Source: Diphasiastrum complanatum
Lineage: Eukaryota > Streptophyta > Lycopodiopsida > Lycopodiales > Lycopodiaceae
NCBI GenBank assembly: GCA_029204225.1
Contig: CM055094.1
Span: 9,593,234 to 9,657,233 of the forward strand
Length of the DNA stretch: 64,000 bases
Direction: 5' to 3'
Position 1 is the stretch's first letter. Each line of letters opens with the position of its first letter. The notes beneath the pieces were generated by a model. That model was not told where the DNA came from. It did no database searches and saw only the letters and a list, made by a program, of their open reading frames with translations. The translations under genes were made by a program, and so were the position numbers. Shown piece by piece: positions 10,660 to 23,194 of this stretch.

Positions 10660-11270
10660 AAAGCCCGTTATCCCAAATTCATTTATCTAGATGGCTTACT
10701 GCTAAAACCTTACACCAAAAATCCTAAACCCTTAACACTAAATCCTAAGCATTAAACCTAAATCCTATATCCTAAATCATAATCCCTAAACCCTTAATCC
10801 TAAACTTATTGCCCATTATGCTAAATCATTTCCCTAGATCTCTTATACTAAATTCCAACCCTAAGTTCTAAACCTTAAAATTTGACATAAATCCTAAATT
10901 CTAAACCCTAATCCTAATCCTATTCCTAAGCCCTAGAACCTTAGAACCCTAGAATCCAAAACCCTAAACCCACTAAACTCTAAGGCCTAAGTTGTAACCT
11001 CTAAATCCAAAGCCCGACCCTAAACCCTTAATGATAAATCCTAAACCCTAAGTCGTAGACCCTAAATCCAAAACCCTTGAATCTAAAACCTAATCCAAGT
11101 TACCTTGAACCACTTATTCTAGATCCCTTAGCTCCCTTCACTAGATCCTTGAATCTAAACCGTAAGCCCCTTACCCGAGATCCATAAGCTCCTTTCCCTA
11201 GATCCCCTAAAGCTCCTCTCCTCAAAGCCATTTACCCAAACTCCTTACTACAAATCCTAAGGGTTAATTA
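10660..11270. repeat. Degenerate telomere-type (CCCTAAA) repeat tract
   Basis: About 600 bases consist of variants of the plant telomere unit on this strand, for example CCTAAACCC, AAACCCTAAACCC and TAAATCCTAAACCCTAA, interspersed with diverged forms (CCTTAAA, CCCTTAATCC). Spacing is irregular, so this is an old interstitial telomere-like or degenerate satellite tract rather than a working telomere. Confidence 0.75.
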
Positions 11271-11279
11271 AAGTACAAG

Positions 11280-13100
11280 CCAAAAAAAATATGTTTTTGG
11301 GTTATGTGGTGTATGTCGATGAATAAACCGCTAACATGATCCCAGCTAGTGATATGTACGTCAAGCTTAACGACAATTTTATTTGTGTATTCAATTTTTT
11401 TATCACATCTTGCTCTCTAATTTGTTTTTGATCCATTGTTACTTGACAAGGTGGACCAATGCAATGGCAAGTTCACATTCTTCTTTTTTAGATGATGAGA
11501 CTAGACCATCACAGTTTGGATCAGAGACCTGACTCAACTAGAGAATACCATGTCCACATACATGATGTAAATATGCATTACGACGAGAGCGATGTGTTAC
11601 TATATCACACGTTCGTGTGTACAGATAGATTGAGAGAGAATCATTATTTGTGAGGTCTGAAGTTGGTTCTTCAGTGAGTTTTATGTATTTATCTTTCACT
11701 GTGCTTGATGTTTGCAAACTTAACATTGCTCATTATTGCACATTTATCTTGTATGTTTTTTACGATCTTCATGATTAGAGAGGATTTTTCGTTGTTCTTG
11801 ACTGTTGCTGCACTTCTTTTCTGTAGGATGATTGTTATGTCCATGACCAAAATATAGGATTTAGTATACTCCTAGTCTTGGATACACGGTACTCTAAAGA
11901 AACAAAAATAAATGTTCAAAACTGAAACAAAATTAGAAAATGTAAAAAAATAATTCGAGAAAACTTAAAAATGTAAAAAATAATAATAAAAAAAACTTTA
12001 AAAGTTTCCAAAATATTTATGAAGTAAAAAAAAAAATTCTAAAAAAAATTTAAAAACTTAAAACATTGAAAAATAGTTATTAAAAAGAACAAAAAATAAC
12101 ATAGTTTAAGATGACAAGTAAAATAAAAAAATGGGACATAAAAAAGACATGGACAAAATTTTTAAGAACGTAAAAAAATTTAAATCATCTAAAAATCTGA
12201 AAAAAAAACAAAAAAAAAAACTTAATATCCTAAATAAAAGTTAAATCAATAAGATTTAACAAAAAAAATAATCTTAAAACATGGAAAATAATAGCATTTA
12301 AAATTAAATCTTTAAAACAAAAAATTAAAAAATACAAAATTCGCAAATAGTAAAAGAACCTAGTTAAAAAAATTAAAAAAGTACAAAACAATTATAATGC
12401 CAAGAAATAAATGCGAAAAACATACAAAAAAAATCTAATGAAAAACTATAAGAATTTTGGTTTCAATACAAGAAAAGTATTAAAATATGTTAAATATATG
12501 TATCTCCGTATATATTAAAATATTAAACTCTACGTAATTATGTACAAACTTATTAAAAACCATTACAATGTAAACTATAACAAACTTTGAAACTTTTATT
12601 TTATTCATCTCATCATGTATCTTCGCTTTGTTCACATATATACATACACATGTCGTGCGCTTTGCTCACACACAGACTCACACATTGCACTTTACTAACA
12701 CACACGCATACACACATACACATTCTTACTCTTTCTTTCTCTCACAGATTTTCTAATGGACAACTCAAGAAAACATGTGCACGTTGCTCTAATATTTTAA
12801 AAAGAGGTGGTTGCATTCGGTAGTGTTCTATGCAATCAATCTAGCCAAAAATGTTTTTTTAAGAGAGCCTGACATAAAAAACCGTGGTTATCATTTTCAA
12901 GGTGCTTAAAATGGATCATTCAGTGCCATACTCTCACGGTGACTTTGAACAACTCGCAGATGTTTACAACTGTACTTCGGTGGATTTATTGCAAGGAGAT
13001 TGTTGTGGGATAACACAAATATTGTGAAGATGGAAGAACTTATAGTTGTAGATTGTCCTATATACAAAATCGATGATATTGTTGATTGCATAGATTTTTC
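11280..13100. other. A-rich non-coding stretch
   Basis: From about 11.9 to 12.5 kb the plus strand is mostly A with AAAAAT-type runs. No convincing gene is present; the short frames are low-complexity. CA-rich microsatellite-like sequence occurs near 12.65-12.73 kb. Confidence 0.45.
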
Positions 13101-13736
13101 ATGTGGTAGTAGTTGTTTTTGCTACATTCAAAGGCTCTTATCCTAGTGAGAGTCATTCGCTTGCTACTGTGAAACTTATTTCAATAACCATAGAAGGAAA
13201 CATCGTGAATGCCATGACTGAGGACGAAAACCCTTTCTATGCAAAAAATTAATCAATTATTTGGTGTTTGTCAAAACTTTCATTCCATTTTCAAAGGAGA
13301 AACCAAGTATCATTTGACAAGACTTTGAATGAGTGTTTTACATATTGCGTTGACAATTTCACAAAATTGTCATCCAAGGGAACAATGACCAAACGTGTTT
13401 CAAATAGAAACAATACGCTAGGATCAACGTATAACTCAAAATTTCTAACAAGTCTAGAAGATGTGGTTGATCGTAATATATCAAGATTGACATATACAAA
13501 ATATGCATTGTCATTAGAAAATATATGCAAAACTTTGATGCATTCGACAAATCACCTACAAAAAATGTGAAGACTTTTGATTAGGTGTGTGGATAAAAGG
13601 GAAAGCTGAAAGGCATAATCACTTGTTGCAGATGTTTTCATGTTTTATTAATAGATAAGAAAAGTCAAATACAACATCTATAATATTCGGGAGGAACCCA
13701 AAATGTGCTTCAAACCAACAGTAGCTAGGAAGATGT

Positions 13737-15746
13737 ATGCTCAAAAGCATATTGCTTGAAATCTCCCATGGAATGTTTTGGCAAGTAATTGCGAAGGCGC
13801 GTTACAACATTGTATACAAATTCCATGGAAATACGGGAACTTTCAAACAATGTGAACATTCACCACATGGGCTGGCCGTAATGCATGGGATTCTAGAAAA
13901 GCATATGTTACCTCAATCGCATGTACAACATGTATCAAAAAATGGCATTGTTCTTTGTGAACACCATCTCCCCTTGGTATGCGTAAAGATGATATATTCT
14001 CTTGTATGTCTACAGTTTCCAAAACAACACTTTATCGGATGTGGAGACGAGAGTTTGGACATCTGAAGACTCCGACAAAGCAAAGAATGTCGAAATGCAA
14101 AACATGTGATGACCTCAAAAATGCGATGGCGACAATTCCTAACACTAGGATGCATAATCATTATATTGCAATGAGAACTCGTCATCTGCATTGTGTTTTT
14201 TATTCAAGAAAGTTGTAGATGTATTGGAAAGAAGAATGAAAATCACATCCTGAGCAATCTTTGTTTCTCATCATTGACGAAATGTATCAAAATACAACAA
14301 CATTATCTCGTTTCAAGAGGACTCCTCCCAGATTAGAGGGTAGTCATTTTTTAAAAAATGCATGTTTGAGAGGTGCTAGTTCATGGATTCAAATTGCTCT
14401 ATGAAGTTTGAATTGATACCTTGGATGCTCATGATAGCAACCAAGTTGCCACATCAATAATGAAATAACACATGTGCATGCATCACGTGGTAAATTGCCT
14501 CCGATCTTGCATATCCAAGCCGACAATTGTTGGAGAGAGAATAAGAATAAATTTATCTTTGGTCTTTGTTCTTTGTTAGTGGCGCATATAGCATCTTTCA
14601 AAAAGTGAAAATGGGATTTTTAATGGTTGGCCACACACATGAAGAAATTGACCAGGTTTTGAGTGTGATATCCAAAACATTGAAGTCCAATCAGGACTTG
14701 CAATGCAAATATGCTAGCACGAATTGGTCAAAAGATAGGTGGCGGTGGTACCGAAACAACTCAAGTAGAATTTCTGGAACGAATGGTAGATTGGAGAGGA
14801 TTCATAGATCCACATATTATTCATGGAAATCATGGCTTGGAATGTCACACCAATCCTCAATACTTTTGTTTTCAAAGGCTGAATGGTGAGCCAACCATCC
14901 AATGGAAATACTATTCTAATGATGGAGACCACTCACGGAGTGAACCTTTCAAACTCTTGAAGTGTGTACCATCAAAAGATGAAACAATCTTCTTAGCACC
15001 CACAAAGGACTTGGATTCGGATGAAGTTAAAGGAATAATGTCCTTCATTGATTACTTACAACATATGAGTCTAAAGTTTTCGGAATACAGAGACCACAAT
15101 GCTGTATACATGGATGAAAACAAAAAACTTCTTGAGTATCTTACCAGACAAAAGAACTTGTCAACGTCACTACATAGCCAAGCAACTTTTTGGCCGCAAT
15201 CTTTGCCAAGCACTTTTGAGCCAACTGGACCAACTTCTAATAATGACATCCAAATGGATGCAGAGTTGTTACCCCATAAATTTTGTGATCAAAAAGGTGA
15301 TGTACCTCTATCTGAATTCACAACTAGAAGAGAGGTTGCACTGGACAAATTTGTTGCAATTCGGCCTCTAGATGAGGCTATTGCAGAGGGAGCTCCTATT
15401 TGGATGGCAAAGGTTGTCGAAGTGAAGAATGACGTTGAAGGTTTGGTCACAACTTTCAAAGCATTACGGGATGAACCTAAATCAAACCGAAGGCATGAAA
15501 ATGATAGAGCAATCAACAACAAGGAGCTATGCAAAAATTGCCTATTGAAAGGATGGGTTTCGAACAATGACGGACCACAACGACGATGCAATTATTTTTG
15601 CATGGAAATCAAAAGAAAAAAAAATAGTTAAGACACATGGCTATATTGTGGAGAAATCAATATCTATTCCATATATCTCTGTGGCACAAATCAAGGAGTA
15701 TCTGTCCAAACTATCTGATGAATGTACAACCGATATTGATGAGTAG
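13737..15746 (+). pseudogene. DUF7869-type DDE transposase-like gene, copy A
   Basis: The decayed frame shows, in order, TLYRMWRREFGHLKTPTKQR and SKCKTCDDLKNAM (14030-14130), FLIIDEMYQNTTTLSR with a candidate first catalytic Asp (14260-14310), then LHIQADNCWRENKNKFIFG with the second Asp at 14522. FLMVGHTHEEIDQVLSVIS (14610-14675) follows. This 'DN-x-x-x-ENKN ... GHTHEdID' signature is that of DUF7869 proteins, which are widespread in eukaryotes. The C-terminal part has VEFLERMVDWRGFIDP, a GAPIWMAKVVEV block resembling a small Tudor/BAH-like fold, and SISIPYISVAQIKEYLSKL. A frameshift near 14615 and another near 15570 break it. The extent upstream of 13737 is uncertain; weaker matches begin near 13100. 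Its relative position and direction equal copy B. Confidence 0.65.
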
Positions 15747-15749
15747 ACA

Positions 15750-16550
15750 TTGTAACTATTGTTATTATTATAAGTATTTTTCAAGAGTCCTGGTTAAGAT
15801 TGTTTGTAACCATATTCATAGGACCTATAATAGACTAGCAAGCAATCAAAGAATTTGTAGTAATAGTCATGATCATGACAAATGTCTTTGATTTAAACGC
15901 AATCCTTCTTGTACAAATGTATGTTCAATCTGAATATATCAATACAGATCTATGATTTTTGGATTATCAAGTTCGTACTTGTTTACATCTTTTCAATGAT
16001 GATCAGATTTCTATTTTTGAGTTTTTTAAGGACCTCGGATTTCTATAATGTTCATTCATGATGGTGCTATTAATTGTAATTTTCATTCAAGTGACATGAA
16101 TAACTATTATAAGTCGATATAATAGGTTTATCACTATAAGAATGTACATGAAATTGTGTCTTTGTTTTGAATTTACAGTTGGTGATTGTAGTTGTTGTTG
16201 AATTTAAACATTGAATAAAAACTTAGGGAGTTTCAAGTTAGGGAAGGAGGAGGAGGAGGGGGGGGCAGATCCTCAAAATAGTCCAAATTCTTTGAAGAAG
16301 TCCAAAATTAATTGATCATGTGTTGATATCATATTGTAAGCATGTGTTGTAATTGAAATATGAATAATTAAACATATAAACCATTGTCATGAAGCAACTA
16401 TGATTTGAGATATCACAATCATGTTGTAAGCATATTTTGAAATTGAAATATGAAATGCAAAATTGAAATCTATTGTATCATATATACAAATATAATAAAC
16501 ATATACTAAAATGCTGCAATTGAAATATTTAATATATAGTCAAACAATTT
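15750..16550. other. Non-coding flank after DUF7869 copy A
   Basis: AT-rich, with a purine tract (AGGAGGAGGAGGGGGGGGCAG near 16246-16266) but no coding similarity. Confidence 0.4.
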
Positions 16551-16589
16551 TTCACCCAAAAAACATAGAATGCACACAATTCTTGAGCA

Positions 16590-17165
16590 AGCAACAGACA
16601 ACCATGATAGTTATAGATTCATCAATTGTGCACGTAGCGAGGTTTAGTCATGGACCAAAGATGAATCCATAACTATCGTGTACATGAACAATTATTGTAA
16701 ATCCATCAATAACACCTAGCCAGGTGAATAGTCATGCACCAAAGATGAATCTAAAATAACCACATAGACCTGAGACTAAGCACACAGTAGACAACCATGA
16801 TAGTTATAGAATAGCCTCTAGACAAATCTACACAAATGATTATTTTAAATCCTTTAATAGCACCTTGCCAGGTGAATAGTTGTGCACCAAAGATGAATCT
16901 AAAATAACCACACGGACTTGAGACTAAGCACGTAACAAACAACCATGATAGTTATAGATTCAACAATAGCACCTAGCCAATTTTAGTTGTGCACCAAAGA
17001 TGAAACCATAAATATTGTGTACACAAATGATCATTGTAAATCCATCAATAGCACCTAGCTAGGTGAATAGTCGTGCACCAAAAATGAATCTACAACGATC
17101 TACAAACTTGAATGGTTATCGTCCATTCGTAAGTAGTACCTAGCCAATTGAATAGCCATGCACCA
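16590..17165. repeat. Variable tandem repeat, about 110-190 bp units
   Basis: The phrase ACCATGATAGTTATAGA recurs at 16601, 16794 and 16942, and GTGCACCAAAGATGAATC-like phrases recur near 16648, 16737, 16882, 16991 and 17077, with TAGCACCTAGCCAGGTGAAT between them. Units vary in length by internal deletion. It lies 0.85 kb beyond the DUF7869 stop of copy A; copy B also has a tandem array just beyond the same gene, but with a different sequence. Confidence 0.7.
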
Positions 17166-17179
17166 AACACAAATGAACG

Positions 17180-18740
17180 GCTTCAACTTTGAAATGAACG
17201 ATTTTGAAATAAATATCTAATTTAAAGTACAAAAAATAGAATTTAAACTAAGTATAACTACCTTAGGTTATTGCGCAAATGAGATTTCAAGGAAGAAAAA
17301 GCAAGGATATCGCATAAATAGCTCTAAAAACACTCAGAAAGGTGAGAAATAGGGTGGGCTTCACCCTATTATTATATTCAAAATATTATCGGCCTATATT
17401 AGAGGATGTCTGGTGGGCTTGGCAGGCTAATCCACTAGCCAAACCGGTCCAAGCATCTCCAAAAGATCACTTTTGATTGACGTTAATAAGTTTTTTCACG
17501 TAATCATATCAACAATGAAGCTACTTTTGTGAATACATCAATATGAAAACCCTGGACACTGCTTATTTTGAGTGTATTTCATTGGACTTGATTTTGACAC
17601 AGGTAGCTATTGACTAAATTACCATTGTTATTATTCTCTAATTTCAATATTTTCAATATGCCATGCCTTAGAGACTAATTTCCATACAAAAACTAGATCT
17701 AATGTTGTGGAAAAACACAGATGAGAAAGTGAATATAGTGACTCAAATACAATACTTTTACAGTTGAGTCTACTGGCTCTTTATAAAACTCACTCCTCTT
17801 ATTGGTTTTATCAAAGGTGTCAATGGACAGCTCACAATAAAATTTTTGCCACTACATGCGTTGATATACAAAACCTCTTATGGCGATAGTTAAAGTCATT
17901 CTCCTATATTTTGTTTTAACAAAAATCGATATGTTGTTTTTTGCCCTTTCTATTGCCAAGGCTCGTTGTCTTATGCCTACCTGTGTTTGCTACTTTAATG
18001 GATGGAAAGGCAATGGTCATTCATGTTGCCAACCTACCTGATATAAACTTTTTATCTTTGGATCCCATTACTCTTTATTTGCTTGAGCATTATCTCTTCA
18101 ACCTAATTGTGTTATGATAGGTCTAGGAGACATAACGTGTTGATCATTAGTGATTTGTTATTTAGTTGTGGTAGGTTCAAACACACACACTTGTTTTTAT
18201 GGAAGAGGATTCCCTTCTATAATTTCATCTACTTATGACCTACTTCGCTTGTTTTTTCTGCTAATGATCAATCTGTTGATATCATGCTTTCAAAGCTATA
18301 CTTGGGAAACTTATTTAATTTAGGATATGTCTTGACACTTATTGCGCCGTCCCCAATGAATCATGATCTCACTATATACTTCTTTAGATAGATATCCCTA
18401 ACAAATAGTGAGGGATTCACAAATCACTTGTGCAAATTTAGAATGTGGGAATTATCTTCCACAAAAAAAGGATCATGAGATCTAATCGATTCACAATTCC
18501 TAATCCTGTTTAATATTATATTTAATTTTTTCATGATTGCTATGTACTTTTTAAACATTTTGGTTGGCTATGTTTCTCATTTTCCTCCATACTCTCCACC
18601 ACTTTCATCTCCTCAAGATCATTCTCAATTGCATCAAGCTCATGGGTCAATTCTAGACTGCAAGTCAACCATAGAACCTCTATCCTTACCCCAAAAAAAT
18701 CATTAAGAATGAGAAACATCTATTTCATGGAGAGGAAAAC
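17180..18740. other. Non-coding or highly decayed sequence
   Basis: I see no intact coding region. Around 18.0-18.6 kb some plus-strand phrases resemble old copia gag/pol, but not well enough to call. Confidence 0.35.
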
Positions 18741-18746
18741 TTTACA

Positions 18747-19125
18747 TGTCATCTAGGATCATTCATATCACATAGATGCTTGAGGTTGTACTACATATCA
18801 CATGCTACAATTGGAGACATAAAGTATTCCCTAGCTTGGTATTTAAGACCTAAAACACTTAACAAACAAATTTATGATTAATCTTAAAAATTAATGTAGT
18901 GCCTCAAAGAATGACATTCTCTCTAATACTTCACATAGATGTCATCTAAGATCATTCATATCACATAGATGCTTGAGGTTGTACTACATATCACATGCTA
19001 GAATTGGAGACATAAAGTATTCCCTAGCTTGGTATTTAAGACCTAAAACACTTAACAAACAAATTTATGATTAATCTTAAAAATTAGTGTAGTGTCTCAA
19101 AGAATGACATTCTCTCTAATACTTC
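18747..19125. repeat. Tandem duplication, 193-bp unit, two copies
   Basis: GTCATCTAGGATCATTCATA at 18748 recurs as GTCATCTAAGATCATTCATA at 18941. The match continues through CTTGAGGTTGTACTACATAT and CCCTAGCTTGGTATTTAAGA to CTCTCTAATACTTCA, with only a few mismatches. It lies downstream of the p24 gene. Confidence 0.85.
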
Positions 19126-19616
19126 AAAAGTTATCCTCAACTCATTTGCTCCTTGCATGTACCAATTTGGCAACAAGTCTTAGAAGAAAATAGGTAGGAG
19201 TCAACCATCAATTTGAAGCCTAAAGTTATAAAAAAATCGATAACATTTACTCTTCAAGTGATTGTCTCATAAAATTAAGCACGTGCAGTATTTCTTGAAG
19301 GAAGAAACATTAGAATATATTCTCAAAGTTAGATTATGAAAGGCTAGACTTTACTATGCAAGTGGTTGAGATGCAACTCTTTGACCCAGTATCCTTCAAA
19401 TATATTAAAAGGCTACACAAGTTCACATGCATAATTTTCTATGATCATTAATCAAAATCAAATATCATGGAGCAAAAAATACATCGGAATGTATCCTCCA
19501 TAAAGTTTTTCCACATAAACAACTTAGAGTTTGACTATGCAACTCAACGATCATAAAGTAGAAAATCACTATGTTTGAGGCAGAAAAGGCTATGATTGGG
19601 ATCAACTTAAAAGGCC

Positions 19617-22600
19617 TTATAGAATACTTTTTTTTTTAAAGTAGGATCTTATATGCAATATTTGCCATCCTGCCATTAGTAAGGAAATCAAGATAGATAT
19701 TGAAGTTAACCATGCCACTCTTGATTCTGTTTTTTTGCTTATCATGGACAGCCATAAGCCCCTGTTGTAATGTAGTTTTGATGTCGAGTAGTTGCAAACA
19801 AAGAGAGGAGTAATATTAGTCTAATTATCAATAGCAATCAAAAGCTAAAAGAATGACCTAGATTGATATTGCATATAATGTCAATCTAACTACTCTAAGT
19901 GAGAAGAGAACCTATTAAAAATGCAAAATAAGTTTTGTAGCTAAATACCTTTTTTTTAGGTACAACATGTCTGTGTGAATGTAATACACCATATCAGCAA
20001 GCCTCTTCAATTTAAGCTCCATGCCCTGCTTTTACAAAAAAGAGATAGCAACCACATAAGCATAAAATAATGTTGAAAAATGGTGCTTGTATAGAACAAT
20101 CTTTTTTGCAATCTAAAACATTTTGCAAAGTTGTTCAAGCACACTCAAAGAACTACTATAATTTACTTGTCAATTACATGAAAGTTGTGTGATAATGTCT
20201 AGCATGTTAAGAGAGTAGATATTCACAATGAATATAAATCACCTCAATTTTTTCCTTTTTCGCAATCATATTCCAATCCTTTGCAGCCCATCCAAGCTTC
20301 AAAATTAAATCAACGCTAACTGGAAGGCTTGAATGCGGATTGTGCATAGAAAAACACATCAAGTAATCACCATATCCCTTTGATGTGAAGCTAAATAGAC
20401 CATTCTGTAGTTGTTCATCTTTGTGTATTACATCTCCATATGATGAACGTACCTACACATCATTCACGCATCGTCTTGTTATTTTAACATACCATGTGAT
20501 ATGAAAAATGTATACTCACAAGTTTGATTTTACTAGTTTGTATTATTATTTGGTAGATGTGCTCTTATGATAGCCTCATTGATGCTTACATGATGCAGAA
20601 AGCATTAAGAATAGACAGAAACTTTACATACACATACACACTCATCAATTAATATTGTAAGGAGAAGCACCTCCAAGATCGTGCTTACAAGACACACACA
20701 AAGGAATGACAGTGGAGCCAAACCACCTAACCATGTAGATGCTAAAATTGCCAATAGCATCTCCTCCATGCTACAACATAGAACGAAGGTGTAAGAGAGA
20801 GTAACCTGGTCACAACAGTAATGGCAAATTTTTCCTAGTGTATATAGGCCTTGCTTTATCTATGCATGTGCCCATGCAAACCTATAATGATCCCATACTT
20901 GCAGTTCATTACTATTGATACTCTACACCATGCCAATATTCCTCCTAACACATGCAGTAGCTCCACACATCACAATATGTGTGAATGAGTCCTCACAACA
21001 TTCTCATTTCTGGTCTTTTTGGAATAACGAGGTGTATCCAATAATCTCAAGTACTCGAGTATCATGTATCTAGGTCTAGGACTATGAAAAATCCTATGCC
21101 GGACGTGGACGCAACATTCTTCCTCCCTTGAACTAGTTTTGTCCTCTAAAGAAAGAGAGTTCAGGAATCGTTCATTTAACTTTCAACACTTACCTAGAAA
21201 ATCGTGATCCTTAATCTGACTTCAAATATCAAACAAGTACCTAGAAATAGAATGATCATTTATCTCTGTTCTAGAGTATACACTCATATTTGAAAAGTAC
21301 ACCAAGTGATAAATTTTTCCATCTGGATTTCACTCTTTATAAGTTAGTAATATCATCTTCATGTAAAACACTAGGTGAAGACTATCTAACTCGGGAAATC
21401 AACTTAAACTAAACTAACAATTAGTTTCAAACTAGACAATTCATAAATGCTTCTTAGCATAAATACTCTTAGACTCCAAAATTCTAACTAGAATCTCTAG
21501 GAGATCCATCAAAATAAAAAATGATTTAAATGTTGGAGTTTAATCTTACTCCTACTTACCTGAATACATCTTCTGTGAGTACTCCTATAATGTAAATATC
21601 AACTCTCTACAATAGTCTATAGAAACGAGCTATTATTCGAGACAGTCTGTAGTTTCACACACACATTCGAATAGTTTGTAGAAATACCTGAGTATTCGAA
21701 TCAAAGCTATCGACATCAAACTATTGACACTATCTTCACTATCAGCAGTCTCAACACTGTCAAACTATCGAATGTCGCAGTACCACTCGAAATGGAGCTC
21801 TTCCTTTGCTGAATCCAATACAAACTACGTCACCGTTTGAACATTATGTAGTGACTAGTTTCACGTCTGCATACTATATAGTTTATACTAAATAGTTTAA
21901 CCTTGTCTTGTAAACTCTACATCATGCCTAAAACCTATGGTTAGCCACGACCTCTGTAATTTTGTATATATACAATAAATTAGAATAGGTAAGTTCACAT
22001 CAAAATAGATGCGTGAATTATAGTTTAAGTACAAATTCGGGGTGCACCATTGTGTTTTGGAGAGTTTCGACCACCAAACAGAAGACGCCATATGGATCTG
22101 TTATTTGTGATATGAAGTAGCTCGAGGCTACTTGCAAGTCTATGTAAAGAGTTTTCTGGACCCTTATGATTCCTATCGTCATAGAGTGCATCGCTGTTGG
22201 TATACGGCAGAAAAAGAGCTTCCTACGGAACGGAAACAAATGCTACGGAGAGACCTTAATAGCTACAACAACATCTCGAAAGCTGACAAAGTGAGCAATG
22301 TCATGCGGCCTGTAATCTCCAGCTAAGAAACAATCACATAATTTCCCATTAGCAGGAAAACTATAACCGCTTCGTGAAGGCGAAGTTAAAAGTCTTAAAA
22401 GGTAACGTCGAAGCATTATAATTGCTAAGGACCACCATCTTTTACAAGAGTAATTGTGAGCATGATTGCAGTCGTATTAGAATAAAACCAACAAGTGCAA
22501 ATCCGAAAATCTAAAATACCTCCACGTCAAGTGTAGCGTTGCTGGCGTGAGAGACATCGTGAGTGACGACGTAATACTCGCCAAGCGCTAGTATCTTGTC

Positions 22601-22729
22601 TGGGATCATTTCAGAAAAGCACTTTGTGGTAGAGTGCAGCATATCAAAGCGCAGGCCAAGCACGAATTTCATCTGCAAAGCAGAAGCTAGCAACAGCACC
22701 ATCACCTGCACCAATCTCAGACCATCCAT
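19617..22729 (-). CDS. p24-delta family cargo receptor (emp24/GOLD), four exons
   Basis: Exons on the minus strand are 22729-22520, 20452-20243, 20025-19949 and 19761-19617, all with GT-AG introns. They join to a 213-residue frame without stops. Residues 1-25 form a signal peptide. The GOLD domain starts LRFDMLHSTTKCFSEM and contains YYVVTHDV, SSYGDVIH and a second Cys in DYLMCF (Cys37/Cys103 disulfide). GWAAKDWNMIAKKEKIE and GMELKLKRLADMVYYIH are the p24 coiled coil, TESRVAW precedes one membrane helix (about 184-203), and the tail is RSYFKKKSIL. Plant p24-delta proteins are 210-215 residues and act in ER-Golgi cargo sorting through COPI/COPII. Here the lysines sit at -4 to -6, not the classical KKXX spacing. 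Asn64-Ala-Thr is a possible glycosylation site. The 2.07-kb first intron is long. ATG 22729 is chosen because it opens the signal peptide; 22789 would add 20 residues. Confidence 0.88.
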
Positions 22730-22799
22730 GACTACAACAAATACGATCAATCGGTCGGGACTCGGCACGCGAATATAATACTTGATCAATCATGCCATT

Positions 22800-23142
22800 A
22801 TAGCAGCGGCAGCAGCATCACGCGATAATACGGCTATCCCCGCCACAAACAAATACGATCAAGCATTTGCGATCATATTATGCAGATCTTCACGTCAGAT
22901 AGTGTTAAAGCGAGCAAGGCTCGTGAAACACATATGTAGACAAATGGACATGAAGAAGTGATTGTGGGTAACCACTTAGGCCCTTTGCCTAAAATTTAAA
23001 TTTAGGTTGTGTGTGTGGTTGATCTACCTATATGTATATAGGTATTAGTACAAGTTTGGATTTTTTAATTATTAAAATGGGGTCAAGTGATGCTAGGAAC
23101 CTTGCTAACTTAATTGTGGACCCATTCTTGAATCGGGTTTTG

Positions 23143-23194
<52 letters not shown>

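Noticed and set aside
22018-22239. Minus-strand ORF with TDPYG that looked like the second exon of the p24 gene
   Set aside because: A far better exon with SSYGDVIH, DYLMCF and AAKDWNMIAKKEKIE lies at 20243-20452 in the correct splice phase; the ORF here has no continuing similarity.
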